Origin: Candidatus Muiribacterium halophilum
Lineage (GTDB): Bacteria; Muiribacteriota; Muiribacteriia; Muiribacteriales; Muiribacteriaceae
Direction: 5' to 3'
Length of the DNA stretch: 35,976 nt
Assembly (NCBI GenBank): GCA_002869225.1
Contig: PKTG01000095.1
Span: 1,997 to 37,972 of the forward strand
Shown: one piece after another, positions 16,872-26,008 of the stretch
Layout: each line of letters starts with the position of its first letter
How positions within the stretch are numbered: the stretch's first letter is position 1
Position numbers and translations under genes: made by a program
Notes under the pieces: model-generated
Database searches by the model: none
What the model was told of the DNA's origin: nothing
Seen by the model: only the letters and a program-made list of their open reading frames with translations

Positions 16872-17990
16872 ATGAATATACTTGTTAATATGCTTAAAGA
16901 AAGGGATATCAATGTACAGCTATATGCTATAAATAAACTAGCTGAGAAAATACAGGATGATAAAGTGTATAAAGAGCTATATTCTCTTTTGGAATCAGTA
17001 CCAGATAAAGTGAAAGTCAAGATCATAACTATTTTAAATAAAGCTAATTTTTGCGAAACAGTTAATTTTGCAAAGAAAAATATTGAAAATGAGCAGAATC
17101 CTTTTGTACGATCAGCTCTTGTGAAAAGTCTCTCTATTGATAAAAGTGGAACCAATCTTCCGCTGATAGTAAGGTGCTTGATAGATGATGATAATAGAGT
17201 ACGTGCAAATGCAGTAGAAGCGCTTGGAAATCTTAAGGGACGGAATGTTGTAGATCTTCTACTTCCAATGAAAGATGATAGTCAACATAGAGTGAGATTA
17301 AATGTATTACATGTACTCTATAAACAGTACGATGAAGCAATCTTTCAGGAGTTTGCTATGCTTTCAAAAGATGATGATAAACTCGTTAGAAGTGCTACTG
17401 CATTCACTTTATCAAAAATACCTTCACGTAAGTCTTTTCCGCTGCTATTAAACCTTATTAAAGATGTCGAGCCTATGGTAAGAAGAAATGCTGTAATAGC
17501 ATTGTCTTCTGAAAAAAACATTACATATTTAAAATATTTTGTAGATCTTTATATGAAAGAGGAAGATAATACAGTAAAAAAAGTTCTTGTAAATGCAATG
17601 ATGGTAAATGATACTGAAAAATCAGTAGATAGACTATTTAGAGCAGCTGAAGGCTTGGGAGATGAAGGGAAATGGCGTTTCTGTCAGGCGTTATCTATTA
17701 TGAAAAGTGATATGAGTGTGAGTTTTCTTACAAAGTATCTTTCATCTAATAACCCGAAAGTAAGAAAAGAATGTATAGAGGCTTTGGGGAATTATGATCA
17801 AAAAGATATAATTGACCTTTTACTTCCGTATCTCAATGATCCGGATGAGGATGTAAAGCTAGTTGCTGCTAAAGTGCTTTGGAAGTTTGGCATAATGAAC
17901 GCATATACTTCTCTAAAAAAGATGGTTGCAAGTAGAGATGAGAACCTTAAACGAAAAGCAAAATATGTTCTGTCTCTTATGGGATTATAA
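16872..17990 (+). CDS. HEAT-repeat protein
   Basis: 372 residues made of about ten to eleven alpha-helical HEAT/PBS-lyase-like repeats of about 30-35 residues (e.g. DDDNRVRANAVEALGNLKG, VEPMVRRNAVIALSS, DPDEDVKLVAAKVLWKFG). No signal peptide or transmembrane helix, so it is probably a cytoplasmic scaffold. The start has a strong GAGGAGG Shine-Dalgarno. It is the last gene of the pil run, 18 bp after the PilP-like gene, and is followed by a terminator. HEAT proteins bind other proteins; a role with the pilus machinery is only suggested by position. Confidence 0.85.
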   Translation: MNILVNMLKERDINVQLYAINKLAEKIQDDKVYKELYSLLESVPDKVKVKIITILNKANFCETVNFAKKNIENEQNPFVRSALVKSLSIDKSGTNLPLIVRCLIDDDNRVRANAVEALGNLKGRNVVDLLLPMKDDSQHRVRLNVLHVLYKQYDEAIFQEFAMLSKDDDKLVRSATAFTLSKIPSRKSFPLLLNLIKDVEPMVRRNAVIALSSEKNITYLKYFVDLYMKEEDNTVKKVLVNAMMVNDTEKSVDRLFRAAEGLGDEGKWRFCQALSIMKSDMSVSFLTKYLSSNNPKVRKECIEALGNYDQKDIIDLLLPYLNDPDEDVKLVAAKVLWKFGIMNAYTSLKKMVASRDENLKRKAKYVLSLMGL

Positions 17991-17996
17991 TGGATT

Positions 17997-18045
17997 GGCA
18001 ACACTGTTGCCGATGTATCTCTTTGCTCAAGATAAGCAACTTTTT
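17997..18045 (+). terminator. Terminator with mutually exclusive hairpins after the HEAT gene
   Basis: A first hairpin, GGCAAC-ACT-GTTGCC (17997-18011), is followed by TTGCT-7 nt-AGCAA (18023-18039) and then TTTTT (18041-18045). The GTTGC of the first hairpin (18006-18010) can also pair with GCAAC (18036-18040), so two of the folds compete. The second hairpin plus T-run reads as a Rho-independent terminator of the pil run. Confidence 0.5.
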
Positions 18046-18124
18046 AATTGATGACAAACTTCGTTTATGTAAATACTTTTAATCAATATCCTTTTATCAG
18101 AGATGCTTTTTTAAAGGTATAAAG

Positions 18125-19153
18125 TCATTTTACCAATTGAACGAGACCTTTATCTGTCCCTATCCAAATATCATTTTTAGTAGTAGCTATTGATAATATC
18201 TTATCAGAAGGAAGACCATCTTTTGTGGTTATTGTTTTCCAGTTTTCGCCATCGTATATAGTCATACCTTTATCAGTCCCAAAATAAACATTTTCACCAT
18301 CTGTCTTAATCACTCTTACAAATAGATCAGCTAATTTATTTCCAAAGGTTGTGAATTTTTCCCATTTATCTGTTTTGGATACGGAAGATACTCCGCCCCA
18401 GGTTCCAAACCACAATCTGTTGTCCATATTATCTTTAGCGAGTGAACAAATTGAATTGTTTATTAGATTAGAACTATGTTCATCAACTACAACCCAGTTT
18501 TCGTTATCATCTACTGTTATATAAAATGCACCTTTTTGTTTGGTAGCAAACCAAACCTTGTTATCGAATTCGATAATATCCATTATCTCATTTGAAGGAA
18601 GACCGTTATCGGTGTTGTAGTTTTTCCATTTTTCTCCATCAAAGACATAAACACCATTTCCCCAGGATCCTGCCCATATTCTGTCTCTGGAATCTTGAAA
18701 TAAAGTAATTATGTTTCCAGGGTTAGTTCCTGTATCTTCAGTTGAATTAGAATAACCTTTCCAGTTTCTTCCGTCATAAACTGAGACTCCACCATCTTTT
18801 TTTAATGATATCGAGGAAACCCATAGCCTGTTTTGTGAATCGGATATTATATCTGTTATATGGTTTTTTGTTAGACCATCTTTTTCGGTGTAATTTATCC
18901 ACCTTTCAAAATCGTATTTTACTAGGCCGTTCCAGGTTCCTATCCAAAGTATTTCACGATTTTCAAATTTTTCGACAAATATTGATGAGATAAAATTATC
19001 AGGAAGACCATTTTGTGTATTATATATCATCATCTCTTTTGTTTGCTTAACTTTTGTTGTTTGAACAGATTTTTTCTCCTGACAACCGATCATTAATATA
19101 AAAAACGATGATAATAGAAGAAACATTGCGATCTTCACTGATGATCTTTTCAT
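18125..19153 (-). CDS. Lipoprotein with two-component-regulator-type beta-propeller
   Basis: 342 residues. The signal peptide has a lipobox, LMIGC, cut before about Cys 24, so the mature protein is a lipid-anchored exported protein. The rest is about seven Reg_prop-type blades recognised by LWIGTWNGL, IWAGSWGNGV, LWFGTWGGV, VYFGTDKGM and IWIGTDKGL, with DGLPSN/DKI turns between them. Such blades usually form the sensor of hybrid two-component systems; here they stand alone without a kinase or HTH domain. It overlaps the end of the TPR gene upstream by the ATGA arrangement, so the two are one operon. Ligand unknown. Confidence 0.85.
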   Translation of the reverse strand: MKRSSVKIAMFLLLSSFFILMIGCQEKKSVQTTKVKQTKEMMIYNTQNGLPDNFISSIFVEKFENREILWIGTWNGLVKYDFERWINYTEKDGLTKNHITDIISDSQNRLWVSSISLKKDGGVSVYDGRNWKGYSNSTEDTGTNPGNIITLFQDSRDRIWAGSWGNGVYVFDGEKWKNYNTDNGLPSNEIMDIIEFDNKVWFATKQKGAFYITVDDNENWVVVDEHSSNLINNSICSLAKDNMDNRLWFGTWGGVSSVSKTDKWEKFTTFGNKLADLFVRVIKTDGENVYFGTDKGMTIYDGENWKTITTKDGLPSDKILSIATTKNDIWIGTDKGLVQLVK

Positions 19154-19986
19154 TTTAAGTTTGCTCCCTGTTTTATGTCTTTTATTTGTGTTGCGGCATA
19201 ATTCGAAAGTATTGTCCTGTTTTTATCCATTTCTATTACAAGTTGGAAGTCTTCGAGCGCTTCAAGGTCTCTTTTGAGTCTTGAAAGTATTTCACCTCTT
19301 GTACAATATGAGGTTATATAATCTCTGTTTATGGATATTGCTTTTTCAACATTTTCAAGTGCGTTCTGTAAATTTCCATTTCTAAGTTGACATTCTGCTA
19401 TATTGTTTAACGATTTATAATCATCACAATCTAGCTCTAAAGATCTGGAAAAGTATTTTTCTGCTTTTTTATGTTTGTTCTGTTCCATATAAATCATGCC
19501 AAGATTATAATGAACTTCAGGATTATCCGGATCAAGTGCAAGAGCTTTTTTTACATATTTCAAAGCTGTCTCTACATCTTCCTCATCGAAAAGAAGCATT
19601 CCCAGACTGTTCCATGCAAGTGAATAATCCGGGTTTATCTCCAATGCTTTTTCCAGATGTTCTTTTGCAGTGTTAATATCCTTTAACTGATTAAAATATG
19701 TGAAACCAATATTATAATGTGATTTATAATGATCACTGCAAAGATCAAGTGTTATAAACCAGTATTTTAAAGCCTGAGTGAAGTCATTAAGCATATAGTA
19801 TGTATTCCCAAGGTTGTAATATGCTTTATGAAATTCAGGATCTATTGATATTGCTCTTTCATAGTACTCTATTGCTTTATTATATTCTTTTTCAAAATAG
19901 AAATTATTCCCGATTTCCTTTATTAGCTCTTTATTATTATTATCGGTTTCAACTTGTTTTAATAATCTTTTGAGTTCGGCGTTCAT
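19150..19986 (-). CDS. TPR-repeat protein
   Basis: 278 residues with about seven tetratricopeptide repeats (e.g. AIEYYERAISIDPEFHKAYYNLGN, AKEHLEKALEINPDYSLAWNSLGM) covering almost the whole protein. No signal peptide or transmembrane segment is seen, so it is probably cytoplasmic. The ATG has an AAAGGGAG Shine-Dalgarno. It precedes and overlaps the beta-propeller lipoprotein gene. It is a scaffold with unknown partner. It is also a paralogue in kind of the interrupted TPR gene at 8154. Confidence 0.88.
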   Translation of the reverse strand: MNAELKRLLKQVETDNNNKELIKEIGNNFYFEKEYNKAIEYYERAISIDPEFHKAYYNLGNTYYMLNDFTQALKYWFITLDLCSDHYKSHYNIGFTYFNQLKDINTAKEHLEKALEINPDYSLAWNSLGMLLFDEEDVETALKYVKKALALDPDNPEVHYNLGMIYMEQNKHKKAEKYFSRSLELDCDDYKSLNNIAECQLRNGNLQNALENVEKAISINRDYITSYCTRGEILSRLKRDLEALEDFQLVIEMDKNRTILSNYAATQIKDIKQGANLK

Positions 19987-20278
19987 TATATACTCCCTTT
20001 GTTTATTATTTTATTAACGCGTACAATCGATGTTTTTAACCCTCATTAATGTAAATTTTACCTTTCAAATGTATTACAGTCAAGAGGTGATGAGTAATAG
20101 AGGTCTGATTATACTTTTATAAGCTCTAAATTCTTAGAATGATTAAAACAATTATTAATAAACCGATATTTTTTTAATTACCTAAATGTTGTAAAAAAAA
20201 AAATGTTCTGATATATTTTTTTAAATAAATTATAATAAATTCAAGGTCTGGACTTTGTATTTTTGATTAGGAGGAAAG
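19987..20278. other. Divergent intergenic region between the TPR gene and metK
   Basis: 292 bp without a gene. It holds the metK promoter and Shine-Dalgarno at the right end. The left end should hold the promoter of the TPR/lipoprotein pair, but I see only weak -35/-10 pairs there. The middle is A/T tract, with GTGATGAGTAATAGAG near 20085, loosely like the heptamer repeats. The transcript predicted from the metK promoter has a leader of only about 35 bases, too short for a SAM riboswitch, and none is visible. Confidence 0.5.
20208..20236 (+). promoter_or_regulatory. Probable sigma-70 promoter of metK
   Basis: A perfect -10 TATAAT lies at 20231-20236, and 17 bases upstream is CTGATA (20208-20213, four of six matches to TTGACA), with A/T-rich sequence upstream. 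Transcription would start near 20243, and a consensus AGGAGG (20269-20274) sits five bases... before the ATG at 20279. Confidence 0.6.
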
Positions 20279-21439
20279 ATGTCAGAAAAGTATATTTTTA
20301 CTTCAGAATCTGTAACAGAAGGTCATCCTGACAAGATGTGTGATCAGATATCTGATTCAGTGCTTGATGCAATATTTGAAAAGGATCCTAACGCAAGAGT
20401 TGCCTGTGAGACAATGACTACAACAGGGCTTGTTGTTGTTGCAGGAGAGATAACTACTACTGCGTATGTTGATATTCAAAATGTTGTAAGAAAAGCGATA
20501 AAAGAGATTGGATATGATAGCAGTGAAAAAGGTTTTGATTATAAGACATGTGCTGTTTTAGCTGCTATTGACGAACAGTCCCCGGATATTGCACAGGGTG
20601 TGAATGAAGGTGATGGTCTTTTTAAAGAACAGGGTGACGGAGATCAGGGACTTATGTTTGGTTATGCATGTAATGAGACTGATGAGTATATGCCACTTCC
20701 AATAACCTTGTCTCATAAACTATGTTATAAACTTTCAGAAGTGAGAAAAAACAAGATAATAAAATATCTTAGACCCGACGGAAAAGCTCAGGTAAGTGTC
20801 GAATATCATAACAACAAACCTGTAAGAGTAGATTCTATTGTTGTTTCTTCTCAGCACAGTGATGATGTTGAATACGATACTCTTAAGATGGATATAATGG
20901 AAAAAGTAGTCATGCCGATATGTAAAGATTTCGTTGATGAAAAGACTAAGTATTATATAAACCCTACTGGTAGATTTGTTATAGGTGGACCACAGGGTGA
21001 CTGTGGTCTTACAGGAAGAAAGATAATAGTTGATACATATGGTGGTATGGGTAGACATGGTGGAGGAGCTTTCTCAGGTAAAGATCCATCTAAAGTCGAT
21101 AGAAGTGCTGCATATATGGCAAGATATATAGCTAAAAACATTGTTGCAGCGGAACTTGCTGAAAGATGCGAAGTTCAGCTTGCATATGCAATTGGTGTTT
21201 CTGAACCTATATCTGTTTTAGTAGATACTTTTGGAACAGGAAAATGTGAAGACGAAGCTATTGCTAAAGCTGTAAGAAAAGTTTTTCCATTAAAACCTCA
21301 ACAAATAATAAAACATCTGGATCTTAGAAGACCTGTGTTTGCAAACACTGCAGCTTATGGACATTTTGGAAGAAGTGGACATGGATTCACATGGGAACTT
21401 GTTGATAAGACTGATGAACTTATAAAAGAATTAAACTAA
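20279..21439 (+). CDS. metK: S-adenosylmethionine synthetase
   Basis: 386 residues, the usual length. It makes S-adenosylmethionine from methionine and ATP in the cytoplasm. Motifs: [11 protein letters not shown] near the N terminus (GHPDK at 15-19), [12 protein letters not shown] (ATP-binding hexapeptide region), and the glycine-rich [19 protein letters not shown] (phosphate loop). The domain order is the three-fold repeated MetK fold. The start is set by AGGAGG just upstream and the conserved N terminus. It is monocistronic by appearance: it has its own promoter and ends at a strong terminator. Confidence 0.98.
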   Translation: MSEKYIFTSESVTEGHPDKMCDQISDSVLDAIFEKDPNARVACETMTTTGLVVVAGEITTTAYVDIQNVVRKAIKEIGYDSSEKGFDYKTCAVLAAIDEQSPDIAQGVNEGDGLFKEQGDGDQGLMFGYACNETDEYMPLPITLSHKLCYKLSEVRKNKIIKYLRPDGKAQVSVEYHNNKPVRVDSIVVSSQHSDDVEYDTLKMDIMEKVVMPICKDFVDEKTKYYINPTGRFVIGGPQGDCGLTGRKIIVDTYGGMGRHGGGAFSGKDPSKVDRSAAYMARYIAKNIVAAELAERCEVQLAYAIGVSEPISVLVDTFGTGKCEDEAIAKAVRKVFPLKPQQIIKHLDLRRPVFANTAAYGHFGRSGHGFTWELVDKTDELIKELN

Positions 21440-21446
21440 AAAAAGC

Positions 21447-21480
21447 AAAGAGGAGAAGATATGATCTTCTCCTCTTTTTT
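21447..21480 (+). terminator. Rho-independent terminator of metK
   Basis: A perfect 14-bp stem (AAAGAGGAGAAGAT pairs with ATCTTCTCCTCTTT) with a three-base ATG loop (21461-21463) and a T-run ending at 21480. The 5' arm holds a Shine-Dalgarno-like AGGAG and the loop is exactly a start codon, which makes a second role possible (see the leader ORF at 21461). Confidence 0.85.
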
Positions 21481-21490
21481 AAGATTATGA
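21461..21490 (+). CDS. Possible nine-codon leader ORF in the metK terminator
   Basis: ATG in the terminator loop, with AGAGGAG (21449-21455) five bases upstream, opens the frame MIFSSFLRL and ends in a TGA that overlaps the ATG of the next gene (ATGA at 21487). The next gene has no Shine-Dalgarno of its own, so it may be translated by coupling to this mini-ORF in transcripts that read through the terminator. Inference from layout; no family evidence is possible at this size. Confidence 0.35.
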   Translation: MIFSSFLRL

Positions 21491-22440
21491 AAAAAAAATC
21501 TATAAAAAATTATTATATTGACCTTTCATTTTTCCCTGAAGATCAGGGCTCTATTATAGAGATCATAAACGAAGATATAAAAAGAGAACTTTATTTTGGT
21601 GTGAAAGAGTTGAAAAAGTTAAATCGACTATATTCCGATGGTTATAGAGATTTTACTGTTTCAACTTATGATGATGTAGTATATGGTTTATTTCCTAAAA
21701 ATCATCTTTTGAAAGATTATGGACTATGGTTAATAATCGATTCGGGAAAAATCAATCTTGTTCTTTATGACATGAATTCTAATAATATTATTGGTAATGC
21801 GAGTTCGACCTTGAGAGAACAGTTTTCTAAAAGAGAAGAGTTTGAAAGAGAGAGCGATTTCTTTAAGAAAGCATTGTTCATAGAGGTTAACGATCTGTTT
21901 GATTCTATAACAAAAAATACAAACATAAAATCTAGTGATGTTGGGCATATTGTAAAAGCAGGCGATCCGATCTTTTCATATCTTATATATGATATATTTC
22001 CTTCTGAAGAAATAAAACAGGAACTTGTAAAAAGATTTCCTGTAAAAAGTGCAGTAGATCTTGGGATGTCTATGTTTACAAACTCATGTTTTATTGATCT
22101 GGGGAGTGAAAGAAACAGTAACAGTCTTTTTATGTTTATTGCAAAAATATATGCAAAAAAAACGGATAATGATTTTATACTTATTCTAAATGACTGGATA
22201 GCTTGTTTTAATAATGCTGAAAATACTCTTACTTTTATATCCGGTGTTGTTGAAAATCAGCTTCAGGAAAAGATAATTGATTATATGAAAAAAAATATTA
22301 TAAGACTTCCTATCGAAATTGAGATAGTAAAATCGGTTGATATAAGAAATTATATAAAGGCTTACTATTTGTCACAAGATGACTTTTCTGATACTATGAA
22401 AACAAAAAATTTTGATATTGGAGTTTTGGGGATTTGGTGA
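21487..22440 (+). CDS. Probable degenerate RACo/DUF4445-like ASKHA protein
   Basis: 317 residues, no signal peptide. I did not find an exact family match by eye, but the order of segments follows the corrinoid-protein activator RACo (DUF4445) family. A linker with LNRLYSDGYRDFTV comes before YGLWLIIDSGKINLVLYD (family: YGxAxDIGTTTVVxxxxD). Next are VNDLFDSITKNTNIKSSDV and KAGDPIFSYLI (family: VVxGNTAMHHLxxG), then AVDLGMSMF, and a second loop DFILILNDWIACF (family: LLIDIGTNGEIV). The catalytic DIGT residues are replaced in both loops, the N-terminal 2Fe-2S ferredoxin is absent and the C-terminal half is missing. So this looks like a non-ATPase relative or a decayed fragment. It lies directly after the metK terminator and just before the GAF-GGDEF genes. 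Confidence 0.5.
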   Translation: MKKKSIKNYYIDLSFFPEDQGSIIEIINEDIKRELYFGVKELKKLNRLYSDGYRDFTVSTYDDVVYGLFPKNHLLKDYGLWLIIDSGKINLVLYDMNSNNIIGNASSTLREQFSKREEFERESDFFKKALFIEVNDLFDSITKNTNIKSSDVGHIVKAGDPIFSYLIYDIFPSEEIKQELVKRFPVKSAVDLGMSMFTNSCFIDLGSERNSNSLFMFIAKIYAKKTDNDFILILNDWIACFNNAENTLTFISGVVENQLQEKIIDYMKKNIIRLPIEIEIVKSVDIRNYIKAYYLSQDDFSDTMKTKNFDIGVLGIW

Positions 22441-22441
22441 T

Positions 22442-24415
22442 ATGAAAAAGTTCTTTTTATTTTTATTTATTTTTATTTCAATATTGGGAGTGTTTTATGC
22501 TACATCTCCTGAGATCTGGAAGTTGGAGATCACAAAGAAAATAGATTCTTTTTATAATGAGATGATAGTCATACACAAAGCAGATGTCCTTAACCAGCTT
22601 TATACTTCTGGTGACCCTGATCTCGTAAATATTGATGCTATGGTGAACGGGAACGAAGCCGCTATCACAATGGGTATGACAGATCTTTCTGCAAAAGTGA
22701 AAAATAAAAAAGAATATGAATCGCTTTTAAAGTTAAAAGTTATTTCAATTATTAAAGATTACATTTATGATGCAAAACTGATCAAAGATATCGAGGTCTT
22801 TAAATACTCGACTTCTTTTATTGAGTTTAAGTCTATAATCGTCTTTGTATCAAGTTATTTTGCTTTATTATCAGTTGTTTTAGCTGCATCTATCTGGGGC
22901 GTATTGGGTGGATTACTTGTTGGGATAATACTTTCACTGATATGGGTCTTCTGTTCTTTTTATTTTATCGGTAGCATTACTGGAACAGAGATGATATATG
23001 AATATTTTGTTCAGATCTCTATATCAGGATTAGAAACCGGCGTTGATTTTGTTTATGCAATCTCTAAAGATATCATATTTAAAAATCTTCTGGTCTTAAG
23101 TGGGATAATTACTTTGTTTGGTCTCATCATCGGAAAGCTTTTCCAGAATCTTAAAACCGGATATTTGCTTACTATAAGAAAGCTTGAATCAGATGATAAA
23201 CAGAAACAGGCAGAGATCTCAAGATTGAAAGCTGCTGAATCTAAGTTTTCTAAATCTGGAGATAAAGTTAGAAAGTTATCTGATAGATTTGTTGCACTTC
23301 AATCAACGGTTAGAGTTCTTGGTTCCTCTACTAAGGACAAGGAATCAGCTATGGGTGAAGTCATATCTACAACTAAAAAGGTTTTTGGTTGTAAAAAATG
23401 TGCTATATTTCTATACGATAAAGAAGAGGGTACATTGATTCCAGAAAAATATAGTGGATATGCTATTAATGAGATAAATGCAATGGCGATCAATATGAAA
23501 GATCAATCAGAGAGTTTTATAAAGGAAGTGGTAAAAGCCAAGATGCCAGTTTCTACAATAGAGACTGCTAAAAAAGATTTTAAATTGAAAGAACTTCTTA
23601 AGAAAGAAACAATCAAAGTTGCTATGGTAGCTCCACTTATAAATGATGACAAAATATTAGGAGCAATGATAGTTGGAGATGTAGATAATGAATCTGAGAT
23701 ATCTGATTATGGTAGAATGATGGTGACACTTGCTACTCTTACCTCGATGACTCTAACAAACGCAGCGCTACATGCTAAGACAGTCGAACTTGCTAATACA
23801 GATGGAATGACCAAACTTTATAACAATAGATATTTTTCAGAGACTACTGCTTCAATGCTTAAGGCAGCTCTTAAAACTGGTGAGAAGATATCGATGCTTA
23901 TGACGGATATTGACCATTTTAAAAACTTTAATGATGTGTATGGTCATCAGATTGGAGACTTTGTACTTGAAAATACCGCTAAGATCTTGAAGAACCATGC
24001 AAGAAAGAAAGACCTTGCTGCCAGATATGGTGGTGAAGAGTTTGCTCTTATAATGCCAAAGACCGATACAGCTGAAGCTGTTAAAATAGCTGAAGAACTT
24101 AGGATAAAGATCGAAACAAAAAAATATGAAGTAAAAGGTCTTGATAAACCACTTTCTGTAACAATTAGTATTGGTGTATCTACCTTCCCGGATCATGCAA
24201 GAGATTTAAAAACACTTGTAAAAGTAGCTGATGATGGTCTTTATATGGCTAAAGAAGGTGGAAGAAATGTTGTTAAATGTGCAGGAAAAAATACTGCACC
24301 GACAGCACCAGCAGCCTCAGCGCCGGCAGATAATGCAGCACCAACAGGCAATTCAGCAGAAGCAAAAAGTCCTGAAGCTCCAACTAGTACAGAGGACGAT
24401 ATATTCAAGTTTTAA
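22442..24415 (+). CDS. Membrane GAF-GGDEF diguanylate cyclase with intact I-site
   Basis: 657 residues from the ATG at 22442; an upstream in-frame ATG at 22412 lies inside the preceding gene and is not favoured. Order: signal-like hydrophobic N terminus (2-20), a periplasmic segment (about 20-125), transmembrane helices (about 130-185 and 215-235), a coiled coil, a GAF domain (about 290-430) and a GGDEF domain (about 440-610). It ends in an Ala/Pro-rich tail. The catalytic motif is RYGGEEF and the inhibitory RxxD is present as RKKD just upstream, so product inhibition by c-di-GMP is expected. The protein should make c-di-GMP at the membrane. It starts two bases after the upstream stop. Confidence 0.9.
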   Translation: MKKFFLFLFIFISILGVFYATSPEIWKLEITKKIDSFYNEMIVIHKADVLNQLYTSGDPDLVNIDAMVNGNEAAITMGMTDLSAKVKNKKEYESLLKLKVISIIKDYIYDAKLIKDIEVFKYSTSFIEFKSIIVFVSSYFALLSVVLAASIWGVLGGLLVGIILSLIWVFCSFYFIGSITGTEMIYEYFVQISISGLETGVDFVYAISKDIIFKNLLVLSGIITLFGLIIGKLFQNLKTGYLLTIRKLESDDKQKQAEISRLKAAESKFSKSGDKVRKLSDRFVALQSTVRVLGSSTKDKESAMGEVISTTKKVFGCKKCAIFLYDKEEGTLIPEKYSGYAINEINAMAINMKDQSESFIKEVVKAKMPVSTIETAKKDFKLKELLKKETIKVAMVAPLINDDKILGAMIVGDVDNESEISDYGRMMVTLATLTSMTLTNAALHAKTVELANTDGMTKLYNNRYFSETTASMLKAALKTGEKISMLMTDIDHFKNFNDVYGHQIGDFVLENTAKILKNHARKKDLAARYGGEEFALIMPKTDTAEAVKIAEELRIKIETKKYEVKGLDKPLSVTISIGVSTFPDHARDLKTLVKVADDGLYMAKEGGRNVVKCAGKNTAPTAPAASAPADNAAPTGNSAEAKSPEAPTSTEDDIFKF

Positions 24416-24445
24416 TTAGAAGTTAAGGAGTATTTTATATAGATT

Positions 24446-26008
24446 ATGGATAAAAGAAATCTTTGGGTTATCTTTTCGTTGATACTTGTTATACTCTTTG
24501 TTTTTAATGTTTTTTTAAATCTTTTATCACCAGCAGGAAACAGTTCACTTATATTTCTTGGTCTTTCACTTTCATGTATATTATTTGCCTATTATTCAAA
24601 TGATAAAAAAGCATCTAATATCTTTGTATTATCATCTAGTGTGATTATGATTCTATTTGTTTATTTTTCAGATATTGATATACAAAAAGAACTAACAAAG
24701 AATAATATACCTCCAACTTTTATAAACTATCTGGTTGTAATATCTTTTAATGGCATTAAAAATTTCAGTCTAAAAAAACTATTCCTAAGTCCTGGAGTGG
24801 TTTGGTATATAACATTTAATTATATCATGATATATCTTATATCAATATTTAACAGGAACTATGGTTTTGTAAAAAGAAAACTTACAGAATCAATGAGAGA
24901 AATAAGAGAGTTAAAAGATGAACTTAATAAGCATAAAGATGTACATAAAGCTATAAGTGATTATAAAAATAAAATCGTAGAAATATCCTCAAGGCATAAT
25001 GTTCTAAAGGATTTCGCCAGTGAGATCGGGTCCTCGTTTGAACCCGTTGAAATATTTGAATCTATTATTGAGGCTACCAAGAAACTACTTGATGCAAAAC
25101 AGAGTATGCTTCTTATTTTCGATAAAAACAGAAAGTTACGGATAAAGAACTGCTTTAATGTTCCAGATGAGATGAAGAAAAATGCAAGAATTGATCCTTC
25201 AGAGGGTATTATAGGAATGATAATAAAAAACAATACTTTGATAACTTCTGAAAATATTGAAAAGAATTTTCAACTTACAGAGCTTCACAAGATGGATAAG
25301 GTAAATATAGAGATAGCTGCTCCTATAACAGGAGAGGATGGAAATCCTTATGCTGTTCTTGTAATAAACAAGATGAACAGTCCTGTAAATAAAGAACATA
25401 TAAGAATGTTTTCAATACTCTTAAATATCTCTGCGCTTTCCTTAGGAAATGCAAAACTCTATAAAAAAGTTGAGTTCATGGCTAATGTGGATGGACTTAC
25501 AAAGCTATATACTCATAGGTATTTACAGGAGTTCTTATCCGAAGAGATAGCAAGAGCTGGCAGATATAAAAGACCTTTATCAATAATCATGAGTGATATA
25601 GATCATTTTAAAAATTTTAATGATAAATATGGACATCAGACAGGGGACATGGTGCTTGAAAATACAGCCAAGATATTTAAAGCAAGTGTTAGAAATAAAG
25701 TAGATCTAGTTGCAAGATATGGTGGAGAAGAGTTTATAGCGGTTTTACCTGAAACCGATATGAAACACGCTTATGTAGTTGCAGAAAGACTTAGAAAAAA
25801 CATAGAAAAAGCTGAATATATGGGTGAAAAAAACGAGATATTAAAAGTCACCGCAAGTCTCGGTATAGCCTCTTTCCCAGTTCATTCAAGCGAAAAGATG
25901 GAGCTTATAAAAAAAGCAGATACTGCTCTTTATTATGCAAAAGAAAATGGACGAAATCAAGTGCAGATATTTGATGGTGAAAAGATGAAGATAGTTGAAC
26001 AATTATAA
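24446..26008 (+). CDS. Membrane GAF-GGDEF diguanylate cyclase without I-site arginine
   Basis: 520 residues. The N terminus has about four transmembrane helices (residues 7-130), followed by a coiled coil (about 150-190), a GAF domain (about 190-330) and a GGDEF domain (about 345-505). The active-site motif RYGGEEF is intact. The inhibitory RxxD position reads NKVD, so the arginine is lost and product inhibition should be weak. It is a paralogue of the gene just upstream, with the same GAF-GGDEF core but a different membrane part. AAGGAG (24425-24430) lies rather far (15 bases) before the ATG. Its TAA overlaps the apparent ATA start of the next gene. Confidence 0.9.
   Translation: MDKRNLWVIFSLILVILFVFNVFLNLLSPAGNSSLIFLGLSLSCILFAYYSNDKKASNIFVLSSSVIMILFVYFSDIDIQKELTKNNIPPTFINYLVVISFNGIKNFSLKKLFLSPGVVWYITFNYIMIYLISIFNRNYGFVKRKLTESMREIRELKDELNKHKDVHKAISDYKNKIVEISSRHNVLKDFASEIGSSFEPVEIFESIIEATKKLLDAKQSMLLIFDKNRKLRIKNCFNVPDEMKKNARIDPSEGIIGMIIKNNTLITSENIEKNFQLTELHKMDKVNIEIAAPITGEDGNPYAVLVINKMNSPVNKEHIRMFSILLNISALSLGNAKLYKKVEFMANVDGLTKLYTHRYLQEFLSEEIARAGRYKRPLSIIMSDIDHFKNFNDKYGHQTGDMVLENTAKIFKASVRNKVDLVARYGGEEFIAVLPETDMKHAYVVAERLRKNIEKAEYMGEKNEILKVTASLGIASFPVHSSEKMELIKKADTALYYAKENGRNQVQIFDGEKMKIVEQL

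Noticed and set aside
20237-20278. SAM riboswitch before metK
   Set aside because: The predicted leader is only about 35 bases and shows no suitable folding.
22412-22441. Upstream ATG for the first GGDEF protein
   Set aside because: It adds ten residues in front of a normal signal-like start and overlaps the preceding gene; the ATG at 22442 fits better.
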